Shown here: piece after piece, positions 11,801-24,500 of the stretch
Position numbering within the stretch: position 1 is the first letter of the stretch
How the letters are laid out: each line of letters begins with the position of its first letter
From: Apostichopus japonicus
Lineage: Eukaryota > Echinodermata > Holothuroidea > Aspidochirotida > Stichopodidae
Assembly (NCBI RefSeq): GCF_037975245.1
Contig: NC_092578.1
Span: 15,174,321 to 15,234,320 of the forward strand
Reading direction: 5' to 3'
Length of the DNA stretch: 60,000 nt
Notes under the pieces: generated by a model
The model's input: the letters and a program-made list of their open reading frames with translations, nothing else
Told to the model about the DNA's origin: nothing
Databases searched by the model: none
Translations under genes and position numbers: made by a program

Positions 11801-14584
11801 ACTCCTGCTCCTTAGCAGCAAGTCTGTTATTCCAACTCGAGTTGGTCTCCTTGAGCTGATTCTCTAACTCTCGACACTGTACGGTCATTGACCCGAGGTC
11901 ATCCTTCATTACTCGACGCGCGGCAGAATTGGCTTTTACCTCTTTGCCGAAACTGGTCACAGCTTTCTTAAGGATCGTCTGATCCCGTTGCTTGATTTTC
12001 AGCTGACATGCCATATCGTGATGGATCTTCACCACTTGACGGCTTTCTTCGCTAAGCCGATTTAGGACGCGTATGACGTCATCCCGCTCTCGGTGATGGC
12101 TGACCGATCGCTTTTTGAATATTCCACGCTGAGCCTTTTCAAACTTTAGAAGTTTCTTGTCGACGAGGTCGGCGATGGTTTGGTTGCAGAGAGCGACTGT
12201 TGCACGCAGTTCTTCGGTAGGTGAGCTGTTTATTATGAAAAGAATAGAAGAAACTTGATACGAGTAATTTCCTTATACGATTTTGTCGCCATTAACTTCC
12301 TTATCGAGCACTGTTGTAAACTGAGCATTATTGATATCCTACTAAACTGAACTGATCATATGTCGTTTTGAAATTTATACAAGAATTACGATACATCATA
12401 ACTGACAATATAATTATATATGACAGGAATGAATAAATAACGCTTAATGGCTGGAAATTAGAGGAGAACACTTCTTTCTCCTTATTTCACAGATTTCCCA
12501 TTTCACCTTTGCTGACTCTCTTGCAGTTGTTGTTCCTGGTCGGTTGGTTGGTCCTCCAAGGTGGTGGTTGAAGGCAGTGGAATGGAGTGGTTGTTGTTGT
12601 TAGAAGGCACAGAAGGGAGACCGGAAGATCCCTCCACTAACACCCCGTCCACGAAAACTAGGTCATCTAGGTAGACGATGACCTATAAAAGAAGAAAAAA
12701 GAATTTCCTGCTTTGAAATCATTTGAACAAAGGATAGTAATGATATGTTTGTTAATATATATATTTCATGTTAGTACCAAAGACCCAAATTTTATGATTA
12801 CACATTAGTTCAAGACTCATCTTGATAACTTGTTCCATTGCTGAGATATCAACATTTTACATTAATTCCATTTTTATTTGATGACAACATTGCCCAATAC
12901 CATGTTATATCATTACTGAACCACAAATCAATTTGTTTAATAATAAAGTAAAGACCTCGTCACATGTCAACTGCAATTCTCGTTTTAATTTTCAGGAATC
13001 ATTATTAATGCACTATAACAGTACACTCATCAATCTCTGTATAGAAAGCTATGAAACTCTTAATCCAGCAAGAATTGGACTCGTTGTGAATTATATTTGT
13101 AGGCTGCACGGGAACGAATAAACAGCCAATCGGGAGCTAGAAAAACCATTCGGTGAGGTGAGAGAACAAACTTTACTGCAACAAGCAGATGACCCCTATC
13201 AACATCCCAAAATCCCCCACCTTCCCCCACCTCTTCAAATAATGTCATAATAACTATGGTAACAATTTTTTTTATATGCCAAGTGCACGGTAACCGTTTA
13301 TGCATTGTGACTGGGATGGTATAAAATCATCAAATGATCTGTTCAAAACATTTAATTTATTGACCCTATCCAGTGACTCATTAAGGGAAACATATTTTCG
13401 CATTCTTGCTTGATCTTATATCCCTGGCTACTCCGTGTATAATTCTAAGCATGATTCACTGATCTGTTTGCTATACATGGATTAATTATAGACTAAGTAA
13501 TAATTTAATCTATGCTTTTCTGTGATAATAACGCCCTTAGTTAGCTAGTATGCAAATTGTCTAAATACATATATACATGGATTTTACCACATTGAGAACA
13601 CAAAACATGAATACTTTTCGCGACTCTGGTCAAGTATAACCGTCAAAATCGCAACAACGACAAAACGCAGTCGATTTGAAGATTTTTGGCGTTCCAATGC
13701 TATGAAATTATTAGAGGTAAGAAGGTCGAACCTGTCTACAAAATCGGCCAATCAACTCATAAATAAAGATTGACTTAACGAGTATTAATTATTTGGCTCA
13801 TATGACGTCACGCCGATTTTCAGATATAGTCTACTATACACTACTCCCATTAAACTCCTCAGAACGGACGTCTGAAAATGTCATACCCCCACCACCCCCC
13901 CCCCCCCCGTCGACAAGTAAATCCGTAACAAAAGGGTAGATTTTATATGAAAAATCTTATCACTACAAGTTGAAGTAAACTAAGAACCTCTAACTCTTTA
14001 AATGGGGGCAACAATTTGGCTTTTCCTTCTCACACAACGAAGGATTGTTACGCGCCAGAAAGCCTGGAAACCATGGATGGTCTCGGTGACGTAGCCTACT
14101 TTACAAACATAGAAACCCCCCTTTATAATAATCTGAACCTCTTAAAAAAAATATGCCTATAAGATACCACAAAAGGCTAATTACTATGTTCAGTATATGG
14201 CAGTTTTGCAAAGCGGAAAGTCCATCTTAAGTTCAGAACTGTTTTGTCCGAAAGTTATCGAGTTGGGCTATTGTAGCCGAATGTACTCACTCCATTGTAG
14301 TAATATGCCGAGCTATTTACCTTCGATTACCATGCTAATGATATTCTCTCTATGCTCCCTTGTTACTTCCTTGTTGCTAGATGCCGGTCCAAGACTAAGC
14401 TCAGAAACATATAGGAGAAATAGTACAAGTATCATACACTGACCTTATCATTGTCCATAGGTTGGACTTCAAAATCACCAAACTTGATGCGGAGCGAGTC
14501 ATCGCTCAACGCATCACAGCCGGGAAATCCCCATGCGACGATGTTATTCGCAGGTTCGCTTGGTTTCTGAATAAATTCAGACAT
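8776..14584 (-). CDS. Long coiled-coil protein, copy A (four coding exons)
   Basis: Joining exons 14584-14444, 12682-12507, 12225-9358 and 8890-8776 gives an open frame of 1,099 residues. Introns are 1,761, 281 and 467 bp with GT-AG ends and phases 0, 2 and 2. The start MSEFIQKP has A at -3, and the sequence before it varies between copies by frame-changing indels, which supports this start. Residues 1-105 are non-coiled and end in an Asn/Ser/Pro-rich stretch. From about residue 120 to the end it is Glu/Lys/Gln-rich heptad sequence with hardly any proline, typical of a long rod. I see no signal peptide, membrane segment or enzymatic motif. Such composition fits structural, centrosomal or trafficking proteins, but I cannot name the family. 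Relative to copy B it differs strongly in one block (about 10020-10200). Expression is unproven. Confidence 0.75.
9358..12225 (-). CDS. Copy A, main coiled-coil exon
   Basis: A single 2,868-bp exon. The acceptor is AATAAACAG|CTCACC and the donor GCTGA|GTAAGT. The completed junction codons are Ser (AG|C) and Glu (GA|G). All 955 internal codons are open. It begins SPTEELRATVALCNQ and ends LLSELDKAE. Almost the whole exon is heptad-repeat coiled coil. The plus-strand ORFs opposite it are shadows. Confidence 0.85.
12507..12682 (-). CDS. Copy A, second coding exon
   Basis: A 176-bp exon starting after TTATAG and ending CAAAG|GTGAAA in phase 2. It codes VIVYLDDLVFVDGVLVEG, an SNNNNHS run and a Gln-rich tail (QEQQLQESQQ). 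The three copies agree except for the number of Thr codons after the Asn run (three in A and C, four in B). That the reading frame is kept in all copies supports it as coding. Confidence 0.72.
13803..13810. promoter_or_regulatory. Conserved CRE palindrome in intron 1 of copy A
   Basis: TGACGTCA within the conserved context CTCATATGACGTCACGCC. It is also at 33750-33757 in B and 55923-55930 in C, always inside the first coding intron. Conservation may simply reflect the recent duplication. Confidence 0.3.
14444..14584 (-). CDS. Copy A, first coding exon
   Basis: Codes 47 residues from MSEFIQKPSEP to VQPMDNDK and ends in phase 0 at AAG|GTCAGT. It differs from B at residue 15 (Ile instead of Asn). 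Upstream in this frame a hydrophobic stretch (VLATLLLFGAFKA) is open but is not conserved in frame in copies B and C, so I do not count it as a signal peptide. Confidence 0.65.
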
Positions 14585-14598
14585 AATCGCTTTGAATG

Positions 14599-14960
14599 CT
14601 CCGAAAAGTAAAAGTGTAGCAAGTACGCAAACTTTAAGAATCGATGTGTTGACATCTAATGTGTGATAACGGTAACTAGGAACCACAGCATATTTTCCTC
14701 CATGGGAAACTTACAGTGACGTAACAGTGACGCATTTTACCTCACGCAGAAGCTAGCGTATTGACTGGTCTAATGCGTGATATGATAAATGCAACGAAAC
14801 CTTTGACGAACACATAACATTAGCATTGGTATATGGAATACGGTATGGCCAAAGGGATTGCGCCAAGGCGCTATCTATATGATCTCTGGACGTAGCGTAT
14901 AATTGCGCATAAAATGCAATGACATGTGAACGCCCCGTGTCAAAGAAGAAGCGCATTACA
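14599..14960 (-). other. Putative 5' leader exon and short intron of copy A
   Basis: The block upstream of the start codon is conserved in all three copies. In each it ends on the minus strand in (G/C)GAG|GTAAAAT (exon end 14741 here, 34302 in B, 56476 in C), with a candidate acceptor GGAG|CATTC 135-142 bp further on (exon start 14598 here). The block carries stops in A and C, so it would be non-coding leader. This is inference from splice-like signals only. Confidence 0.3.
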
Positions 14961-15033
14961 ACAGACTTTCAAGTGCGCGCATCTGCGTCACATACGAACA
15001 CACACGGCTGTAAACGGCAGAGATATAGGGATC

Positions 15034-15041
15034 TGACGTCA
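15034..15041. promoter_or_regulatory. CRE palindrome upstream of copy A
   Basis: TGACGTCA followed by CGAATTA, about 450 bp upstream of the copy A start. The same 15-bp context recurs upstream of B (34971-34978) and C (56719-56726). TGACGTCA is the CREB/ATF site. Function here is inferred. Confidence 0.35.
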
Positions 15042-15570
15042 CGAATTAAGATGCGATGGCAGCAAATAGCTAACTGACTGTTGGTAGAGGGAGGGTGTTG
15101 GATATCATCTCAGTCTTCATCCTAGGTACGAATACAGGTCCATACGACCTCATCAAACCGTTAAATTCGCATTTATCTGCACATTTTCGGTGATACAAAA
15201 TGTAAAAAAAAACGGTGTAACCGTTAACGGTGTATGTAAAAATGGTAAATAAATGAAACTCTAAATACATACGAGCTGTACAGCGAACCCCTCCTCCCCC
15301 ATCCCCCACAAAGGATGCGCTATAAAAATGACGAAAGTTGTCACCTTAATGGAATTGAATGTCATCTCTACGTATATAATGGTGTAATAAGAACGTGTTT
15401 TATGATGGCAGATCATTCTTAAAAAATGTTAAACGTATATGTAAGCCTTCCATTTATGAAAAGAAATATGCCCACATGATAAATAAGCCTACTTATTGTC
15501 AAAGCCCCGAGGCGAGGATGTAACTCATGCAGGAATGTAATTGTCAGATGGCTTCCAACTTCCATTTACT
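15042..15570. other. Junction between unit A and the minisatellite
   Basis: Similarity to units B and C fades after about 15060, and the minisatellite starts near 15571. I see no gene in between. In units B and C the corresponding position continues into the GATATC repeat and the Ig exon. Confidence 0.5.
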
Positions 15571-18500
15571 CACGCCCCTCCTGCCACCACGTCTGTCCCA
15601 TCCCTTAGATACCATCACGTCTGTCTCATCCCTTAGATACCATCACGTCTGTCTCTTCCCTTAGATACCCTTACGTCTGTGTCATCCCTTATATGCCATT
15701 ACGTCTCATCCATTAGATACCTTCACGTCTGTCTGATCCCTTAGATACCGTCACGTCTGTGTCATCCCTTAGATAACATCACGTCTGATCCCTTACATAC
15801 CATCATGTCTGTCTGCTCCATTTCATAGCATCACGTCTGTCTCATCCCTTAGATGCCATCACGTCTGTCTTATACCTTAAATACCATCACGTCTGTCTCA
15901 TCCCTTAGATACCATCACGTAAGTCTGATCCCTTAGATACCGTCACGTCTGTCTGATCCCTTAGATACCGTCACGTCTGTCTGATCCCTTAGATACCGTC
16001 ACGTCTGTCTCATCTCTTAGATAACATCGCGTCTGTCTCATCTCTTAGATAACATCGCGTCTGTCTCATCCTTTAGATACCATCACGTCTGTCTCATCCC
16101 TTAGATTCCCTCACGTCTGTGTTATCCCTTAGATACCCTCACGTCTGGCTGATCGCTTAGATACCATCACGTCTGTCTGATCTCTTAGATACCGTCACGT
16201 CTGTCTGAACCCTTAGATACCCTCACGTCTGTCTCATCCCTTAGATACCCTCACGTCTGTCTCATCCTTTAGATACCATCATGTCTGTCTCAACCCCTAC
16301 ATACCATCACGTCTGTCTCATCCGTTAGATACCACGTCTGTCCCATCCCTTAGATACCATCACGTCTGTCTCATCCCTTAGATACCATCACGTCTGTCTC
16401 TTCCCTTAGATACCCTTACGTCTGTGTCATCCCTTATATGCCATTACGTCTCATCCATTAGATACCTTCACGTCTGTCTGATCCCTTAGATACCGTCACG
16501 TCTGTGTCATCCCTTAGATAACATCACGTCTGATCCCTTACATACCATCATGTCTGTCTGCTCCATTTCATAGCATCACGTCTGTCTCATCCCTTAGATG
16601 CCATCACGTCTGTCTTATACCTTAAATACCATCACGTCTGTCTCATCCCTTAGATACCATCACGTAAGTCTGATCCCTTAGATACCGTCACGTCTGTCTG
16701 ATCCCTTAGATACCGTCACGTCTGTCTGATCCCTTAGATACCCTCACGTCTGTCTCATCTAATAGATAACATCGCGTCTATCTCATCTCTTAGATAACAT
16801 CGCGTCTGTCTCATCCTTTAGATACCATCACGTCTGTCTCATCCCTTAGATTCCCTCACGTCTGTGTTATCCCTTAGATACCCTCACGTCTGGCTGATCC
16901 CTTAGATACATCACGTCTGTCTCATCCCTTAGATTCCCTCACGTCTGTGTTATCCCTTAGATACCCTCACGTCTGGCTGATCCCTTAGATACCATCACGT
17001 CTGTCTGATCCCTTAGATACCGTCACGTCTGTCTGATCCCTTAGATTCCCTCACGTCTGTGTTATCCCTTAGATACCCTCACGTCTGGCTGATCCCTTAG
17101 ATACCCTCACGTCTGTCTCATCCCTTAGATACCGTCACGTCTGTCTCATCTCTTAGATACCATCACATCTGTCTGAACCCTTTGACACCCTCACGTATGT
17201 CCCATCCCTTAGATACCATCACGTCTGTCTGATCCCTTAGATACCATCACGTCTGTCTCTTCCCTTAGATACCCTTACGTCTGTGTCATCCCTTATATGC
17301 CATTACGTCTCATCCATTAGATACCTTCACGTCTGTCTGATCCCTTAGATACCGTCACGTCTGTGTCATCCCTTAGATAACATCACGTCTGATCCCTTAC
17401 ATACCATCATGTCTGTCTGCTCCATTTCATAGCATCACGTCTGTCTCATCCCTTAGATGCCATCACGTCTGTCTTATACCTTAAATACCATCACGTCTGT
17501 CTCATCCCTTAGATACCATCACGTAAGTCTGATCCCTTAGATACCGTCACGTCTGTCTGATCCCTTAGATACCGTCACGTCTGTCTGATCCCTTAGATAC
17601 CCTCACGTCTGTCTCATCTAATAGATAACATCGCGTCTATCTCATCTCTTAGATAACATCGCGTCTGTCTCATCCTTTAGATACCATCACGTCTGTCTCA
17701 TCCCTTAGATTCCCTCACGTCTGTGTTATCCCTTAGATACCCTCACGTCTGGCTGATCCCTCAGATACATCACGTCTGTCTCATCCCTTAGATTCCCTCA
17801 CGTCTGTGTTATCCCTTAGATACCCTCACGTCTGGCTGATCCCTTAGATACCATCACGTCTGTCTGATCCCTTAGATACCGTCACGTCTGTCTGATCCCT
17901 TAGATACCCTCACGTCTGTCTGATCCCTTAGATACCCTCACTTCTGTCTCATCCTTTAGATACCATCGCGTCTGTCTCATCCCTTAGATACCGTCACGTC
18001 TGTCTCATCTCTTTGATACCATCACGTCTGTCTCATCCCTTTGATACCCTCACGTCTGTCTCATCCTTTAGATACCACCACGTCTGTCTGATCCCTTTGA
18101 TACCATCACGTCTGTCTCATCTCTTAGATAGCATCACGTCTGTCTGATCCCTTTGATACCCTCACGTCTGTCTTGTCCTTTAGATAACATCCATTCTGTC
18201 TCATCTCTTAGATACTATCACGTCTGTCTGAACCCTTTGATACCCTCACGTATGTCTCATCCCTTAGATACCCTCACGTCTGTCCCAACCCTTAGATACC
18301 ATCACGTCTGTCTCAACCCTTACATACTCATCACGACTGTCTCATCCCTTAGATACCCTCACGTCTGTCTCATCTCGTAGATACCGTCACGTCTGTCTCA
18401 TCCCTTGAATACCGTCACGTCTGTCTCATCTCTTAGATACCATCACGTCTGTCTGAACCCTTTGATACCCTCACGTATGTCTCATCCCTTAGATACCCTC

Positions 18501-21500
18501 ACGCCTGTCCCAACCCTTAGATACCATCACGTCTGTCTCATCCCTTAGATACCGTCACGTCTGTCTCATCCCTTAGATACCGTCACGTCTGTCTCATCCC
18601 TTTGATACCATCACGTCTGTCTCATCCCTTAGATACCGTCACGTCTGTCTCATCTCTTAGATACCATCACGTCTGTCTGATCCCTTTGATACCCTCACGT
18701 CTGTCTTGTCCTTTAGATACCATCACGTCTGTCTCATCCCTTAGATTCCCTCACGTCTGTGTTATCCCTTAGATACCCTCACGTCTGGCTGATCCCTTAG
18801 ATACATCACGTCTGTCTCATCCCTTAGATTCCCTCACGTCTGTGTTATCCCTTAGATACCCTCACGTCTGGCTGATCCCTTAGATACCATCACGTCTGTC
18901 TGATCCTTTAGATACCGTCACGTCTGTCTGATCCCTTAGATTCCCTCACGTCTGGCTGATCCCTTAGATACCATCACGTCTGTCTGATCCTTTAGATACC
19001 GTCACGTCTGTCTGATCCCTTAGATTCCCTCACGTCTGTGTTATCCCTTAGATACCCTCACGTCTGGCTGATCCCTTAGATACATCACGTCTGTCTCATC
19101 CCTTAGATTCCCTCACGTCTGTGTTATCCCTTAGATACCCTCACGTCTGGCTGATCCCTTAGATACCATCACGTCTGTCTGATCCCTTAGATACCGTCAC
19201 GTCTGTCTGATCCCTTAGATTCCCTCACGTCTGTGTTATCCCTTAGATACCCTCACGTCTGGCTGATCCCTTAGATACCATCACGTCTGTCTCATCCCTT
19301 AGATACCGTCACGTCTGTCTCATCCCTTAGATACCATCACATCTGTCTGAACCCTTTGACACCCTCACGTATGTCCCATCCCTTAGATACCATCACGTCT
19401 GTCTGATCCCTTAGATACCATCACGTCTGTCTCTTCCCTTAGATACCCTTACGTCTGTGTCATCCCTTATATGCCATTACGTCTCATCCATTAGATACCT
19501 TCACGTCTGTCTGATCCCTTAGATACCGTCACGTCTGTGTCATCCCTTAGATAACATCACGTCTGATCCCTTACATACCATCATGTCTGTCTGCTCCATT
19601 TCATAGCATCACGTCTGTCTCATCCCTTAGATGCCATCACGTCTGTCTTATACCTTAAATACCATCACGTCTGTCTCATCCCTTAGATACCATCACGTAA
19701 GTCTGATCCCTTAGATACCGTCACGTCTGTCTCATCCCTTAGATACCATCACGTCTGTCTCAACCCCTAGATTCCCTCACGTCTGTGTTATCCCTTAGAT
19801 ACCCTCACGTCTGGCTGATCCCTTAGATACCCTCACGTCTGTCCCAACCCTTAGATACCATCACGTCTGTCTCATCCCTTAGATACCATCACGTAAGTCT
19901 GATCCCTTAGATACCCTCACGTCTGTCTCATCTCGTAGATACCGTCACGTCTGTCTCATCCCTTAGATACCGTCACGTCTGTCTCATCTCTTAGATACCA
20001 TCACGTCTGTCTGAACCCTTTGATACCATCACGTCTGTCTCATCTCTTAGATAGCATCACGTCTGTCTGATCCCTTTGATACCCTCACGTCTGTCTCATC
20101 TCGTAGATACCGTCACGTCTGTCTCATCCCTTAGATACCATCACGTCTGTCTCAACCCCTAGATTCCCTCACGTCTGTGTTATCCCTTAGATACCCTCAC
20201 GTCTGGCTGATCCCTTAGATACCATCACGTCTGTCTAATCCCTTAGATACCATCACGTCTGTCTCATCCCTTAGATACCGTCACGTCTGTCTCATCTCTT
20301 TGATACCATCACGTCTGTCTCATCCCTTTGATACCCTCACGTCTGTCTCATCCTTTAGATACCACCACGTCTGTCTGATCCCTTTGATACCATCACGTAT
20401 GTCTCATCTCTTAGATAGCATCACGTCTGTCTGATCCCTTTGATACCCTCACGTCTGTCTCATCTCGTAGATACCGTCACGTCTGTCTCATCCCTTAGAT
20501 ACCGTCACGTCTGTCTCATCTCTTAGATACCATCACGTCTGTCTGAACCCTTTGATACCCTCACGTCTGTCTCATCCTTTAGATACCCTCACGTCTGTCC
20601 CAACCCTTAGATACCATCACGTCTGTCTCAACCCTTACATACCCATCACGACTGTCTCATCCCTTAGATACCCTCACGTCTGTCTCATCCCTTAGATACC
20701 ATCACGTCTGTCTCATCCCTTAGATACCGTCACGTCTGTCTCATCTCTTAGATAGCATCACGTCTGTCCCATCCTTTAGATACCATCACGTCTGTCTGAT
20801 CCCTTAGATACCATCACATCTGTCTGAACCCTTTGATACCCTCACGTATGTCTCATCCCTTAGATACCCTCACGTCTGTCCCAACCTTAGATACCATCAC
20901 GTCTGTCTCAACCCTCACATACCATCACGTCTGTCTCATCCGTTAGATACCACGTCTGTCCCATCCCTTAGATACCATCACGTCTGTCTGATCCCTTAGA
21001 TACCATCACGTCTGTCTCTTCCCTTAGATACCCTTACGTCTGTGTCATCCCTTATATGCCATTACGTCTCATCCATTAGATACCTTCACGTCTGTCTGAT
21101 CCCTTAGATACCGTCACGTCTGTGTCATCCCTTAGATAACATCACGTCTGATCCCTTACATACCATCATGTCTGTCTGCTCCATTTCATAGCATCACGTC
21201 TGTCTCATCCCTTAGATGCCATCACGTCTGTCTTATACCTTAAATACCATCACGTCTGTCTCATCCCTTAGATACCATCACGTAAGTCTGATCCCTTAGA
21301 TACCGTCACGTCTGTCTGATCCCTTAGATACCGTCACGTCTGTCTGATCCCTTAGATACCCCCACGTCTGTCTCATCTCTTAGATAACATCGCGTCTATC
21401 TCATCTCTTAGATAACATCGCGTCTGTCTGAACCCTTTGATACCATCACGTATGTCTCATCTCTTAGATAGCATCACGTCTGTGTGATCCCTTTGATACC

Positions 21501-24500
21501 CTCACGTCTGTCTCATCTCGTAGATACCGTCACGTCTGTCTCATCCCTTAGATACCATCACGTCTGTCTCAACCCCTAGATTCCCTCACGTCTGTGTTAT
21601 CCCTTAGATACCCTCACGTCTGGCTGATCCCTTAGATACCCTCACGTCTGTCTGATCCCTTAGATACCCTCACTTCTGTCTCATCCTTTAGATACCATCG
21701 CGTCTGTCTGAACCCTTTGATACCCTCACGTATGTCTCATCCCTTAGATACCCTCACGTCTGTCCCAACCCTTAGATACCATCACGTCTGTCTCAACCCT
21801 TACATACTCATCACGACTGTCTCATCCCTTAGATACCCTCACGTCTGTCTCATCTCGTAGATACCGTCACGTCTGTCTCATCCCTTGAATACCGTCACGT
21901 CTGTCTCATCTCTTAGATACCATCACGTCTGTCTGAACCCTTTGATACCCTCACGTATGTCTCATCCCTTAGATACCCTCACGCCTGTCCCAACCCTTAG
22001 ATACCATCACGTCTGTCTCATCCCTTAGATACCGTCACGTCTGTCTCATCCCTTAGATACCCTCACGTCTGTCTCATCCCTTAGATACCATTACGTCTGT
22101 CTCATCCCTTAGATACCGTCACGTCTGTCTCATCTCTTAGATACCATCACATCTGTCTGATCCCTTTGATACCCTCACGTCTGTCTTGTCCTTTAGATAC
22201 CATCACGTCTGTCTCATCCCTTAGATTCCCTCACGTCTGTGTTATCCCTTAGATACCCTCACGTCTGGCTGATCCCTTAGATACATCACGTCTGTCTGAT
22301 CCCTTAGATTCCCTCACGTCTGTGTTATCCCTTAGATACCCTCACGTCTGGCTGATCCCTTAGATACCATCACGTCTGTCTGATCCCTTAGATACCGTCA
22401 CGTCTGTCTGATCCCTTAGATACCCTCACGTCTGTCTGATCCCTTAGATACCCTCACTTCTGTCTCATCCTTTAGATACCATCGCGTCTGTCTGATCCCT
22501 TTGATACCCTCACGTCTGTCTCATCCCTTAGATACCGTCACGTCTGTCTCATCTCTTTGATACCATCACGTCTGTCTGATCCCTTTGATACCCTCACGTC
22601 TGTCTCATCCTTTAGATACCACCACGTCTGTCTGATCCCTTTGATACCATCACGTCTGTCTCATCTCTTAGATAGCATCACGTCTGTCTGATCCCTTTGA
22701 TACCCTCACGTCTGTCTCATCTCGTAGATACCGTCACGTCTGTCTCATCCCTTAGATACCGTCACGTCTGTCTCATCCCTTAGATACCGTCACGTCTGTC
22801 TCATCCCTTAGATACCGTCACGTCTGTCTCATCCCTTAGATACCCTCACGTCTGTCTCATCTCTTAGATACCATCACATCTGTCTGAACCCTTTGACACC
22901 CTCACGTATGTCCCATCCCTTAGATACCATCACGTCTGTCTGATCCCTTAGATACCATCACGTCTGTCTCTTCCCTTAGATACCCTTACGTCTGTGTCAT
23001 CCCTTATATGCCATTACGTCTCATCCATTAGATACCTTCACGTCTGTCTGATCCCTTAGATACCGTCACGTATGTGTCATCCCTTAGATAACATCACGTC
23101 TGATCCCTTACATACCATCATGTCTGTCTGCTCCATTTCTTAGCATCACGTCTGTCTCATCCCTTAGATGCCATCACGTCTGTCTTATACCTTAAATACC
23201 ATCACGTCTGTCTCATCCCTTAGATACCATCACGTAAGTCTGATCCCTTAGATACCGTCACGTCTGTCTGATCCCTTAGATACCGTCACGTCTGTCTGAT
23301 CCCTTAGATACCCTCACGTCTGTCTCATCTAATAGATAACATCGCGTCTATCTCATCTCTTAGATAACATCGCGTCTGTCTCATCCTTTAGATACCATCA
23401 CGTCTGTCTCATCCCTTAGATTCCCTCACGTCTGTGTTATCCCTTAGATACCCTCACGTCTGGCTGATCCCTTAGATACATCACGTCTGTCTCATCCCTT
23501 AGATTCCCTCACGTCTGTGTTATCCCTTAGATACCCTCACGTCTGGCTGATCCCTTAGATACCATCACGTCTGTCTGATCCCTTAGATACCGTCACGTCT
23601 GTCTGATCCCTTAGATTCCCTCACGTCTGTGTTATCCCTTAGATACCCTCACGTCTGGCTGATCCCTTAGATACCCTCACGTCTGTCTCATCCCTTAGAT
23701 ACCGTCACGTCTGTCTCATCTCTTAGATACCATCACATCTGTCTGAACCCTTTGACACCCTCACGTATGTCCCATCCCTTAGATACCATCACGTCTGTCT
23801 GATCCCTTAGATACCATCACGTCTGTCTCTTCCCTTAGATACCCTTACGTCTGTGTCATCCCTTATATGCCATTACGTCTCATCCATTAGATACCTTCAC
23901 GTCTGTCTGATCCCTTAGATACCGTCACGTCTGTGTCATCCCTTAGATAACATCACGTCTGATCCCTTACATACCATCATGTCTGTCTGCTCCATTTCAT
24001 AGCATCACGTCTGTCTCATCCCTTAGATGCCATCACGTCTGTCTTATACCTTAAATACCATCACGTCTGTCTCATCCCTTAGATACCATCACGTAAGTCT
24101 GATCCCTTAGATACCGTCACGTCTGTCTGATCTCTTAGATACCGTCACGTCTGTCTGATCCCTTAGATACCCTCACGTCTGTCTCATCTAATAGATAACA
24201 TCGCGTCTATCTCATCTCTTAGATAACATCGCGTCTGTCTCATCCTTTAGATACCATCGCGTCTGTCTCATCCCTTAGATTCCCTCACGTCTGTGTTATC
24301 CCTTAGATACCCTCACGTCTGGCTGATCCCTTAGATACCATCACGTCTGTCTGATCCCTTAGATACCGTCACGTCTGTCTGATCCCTTAGATACCCTCAC
24401 GTCTGTCTGATCCCTTAGATACCCTCACTTCTGTCTCATCCCTTAGATACCATCGCGTCTGTCTGATCCCTTTGATACCCTCACGTCTGTCTCATCCCTT

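Noticed and set aside
14432-14686. Hydrophobic signal-peptide-like N-terminus for copy A
   Set aside because: Frame-changing indels between copies just upstream of MSEF destroy it in B and alter it in C, so it is more likely leader or intron.
18153-18380. 75-codon ORF repeated identically at 25983-26210
   Set aside because: Chance open frame in the minisatellite. The 28-bp period shifts frame each unit, and the identity only shows a segmental repeat.
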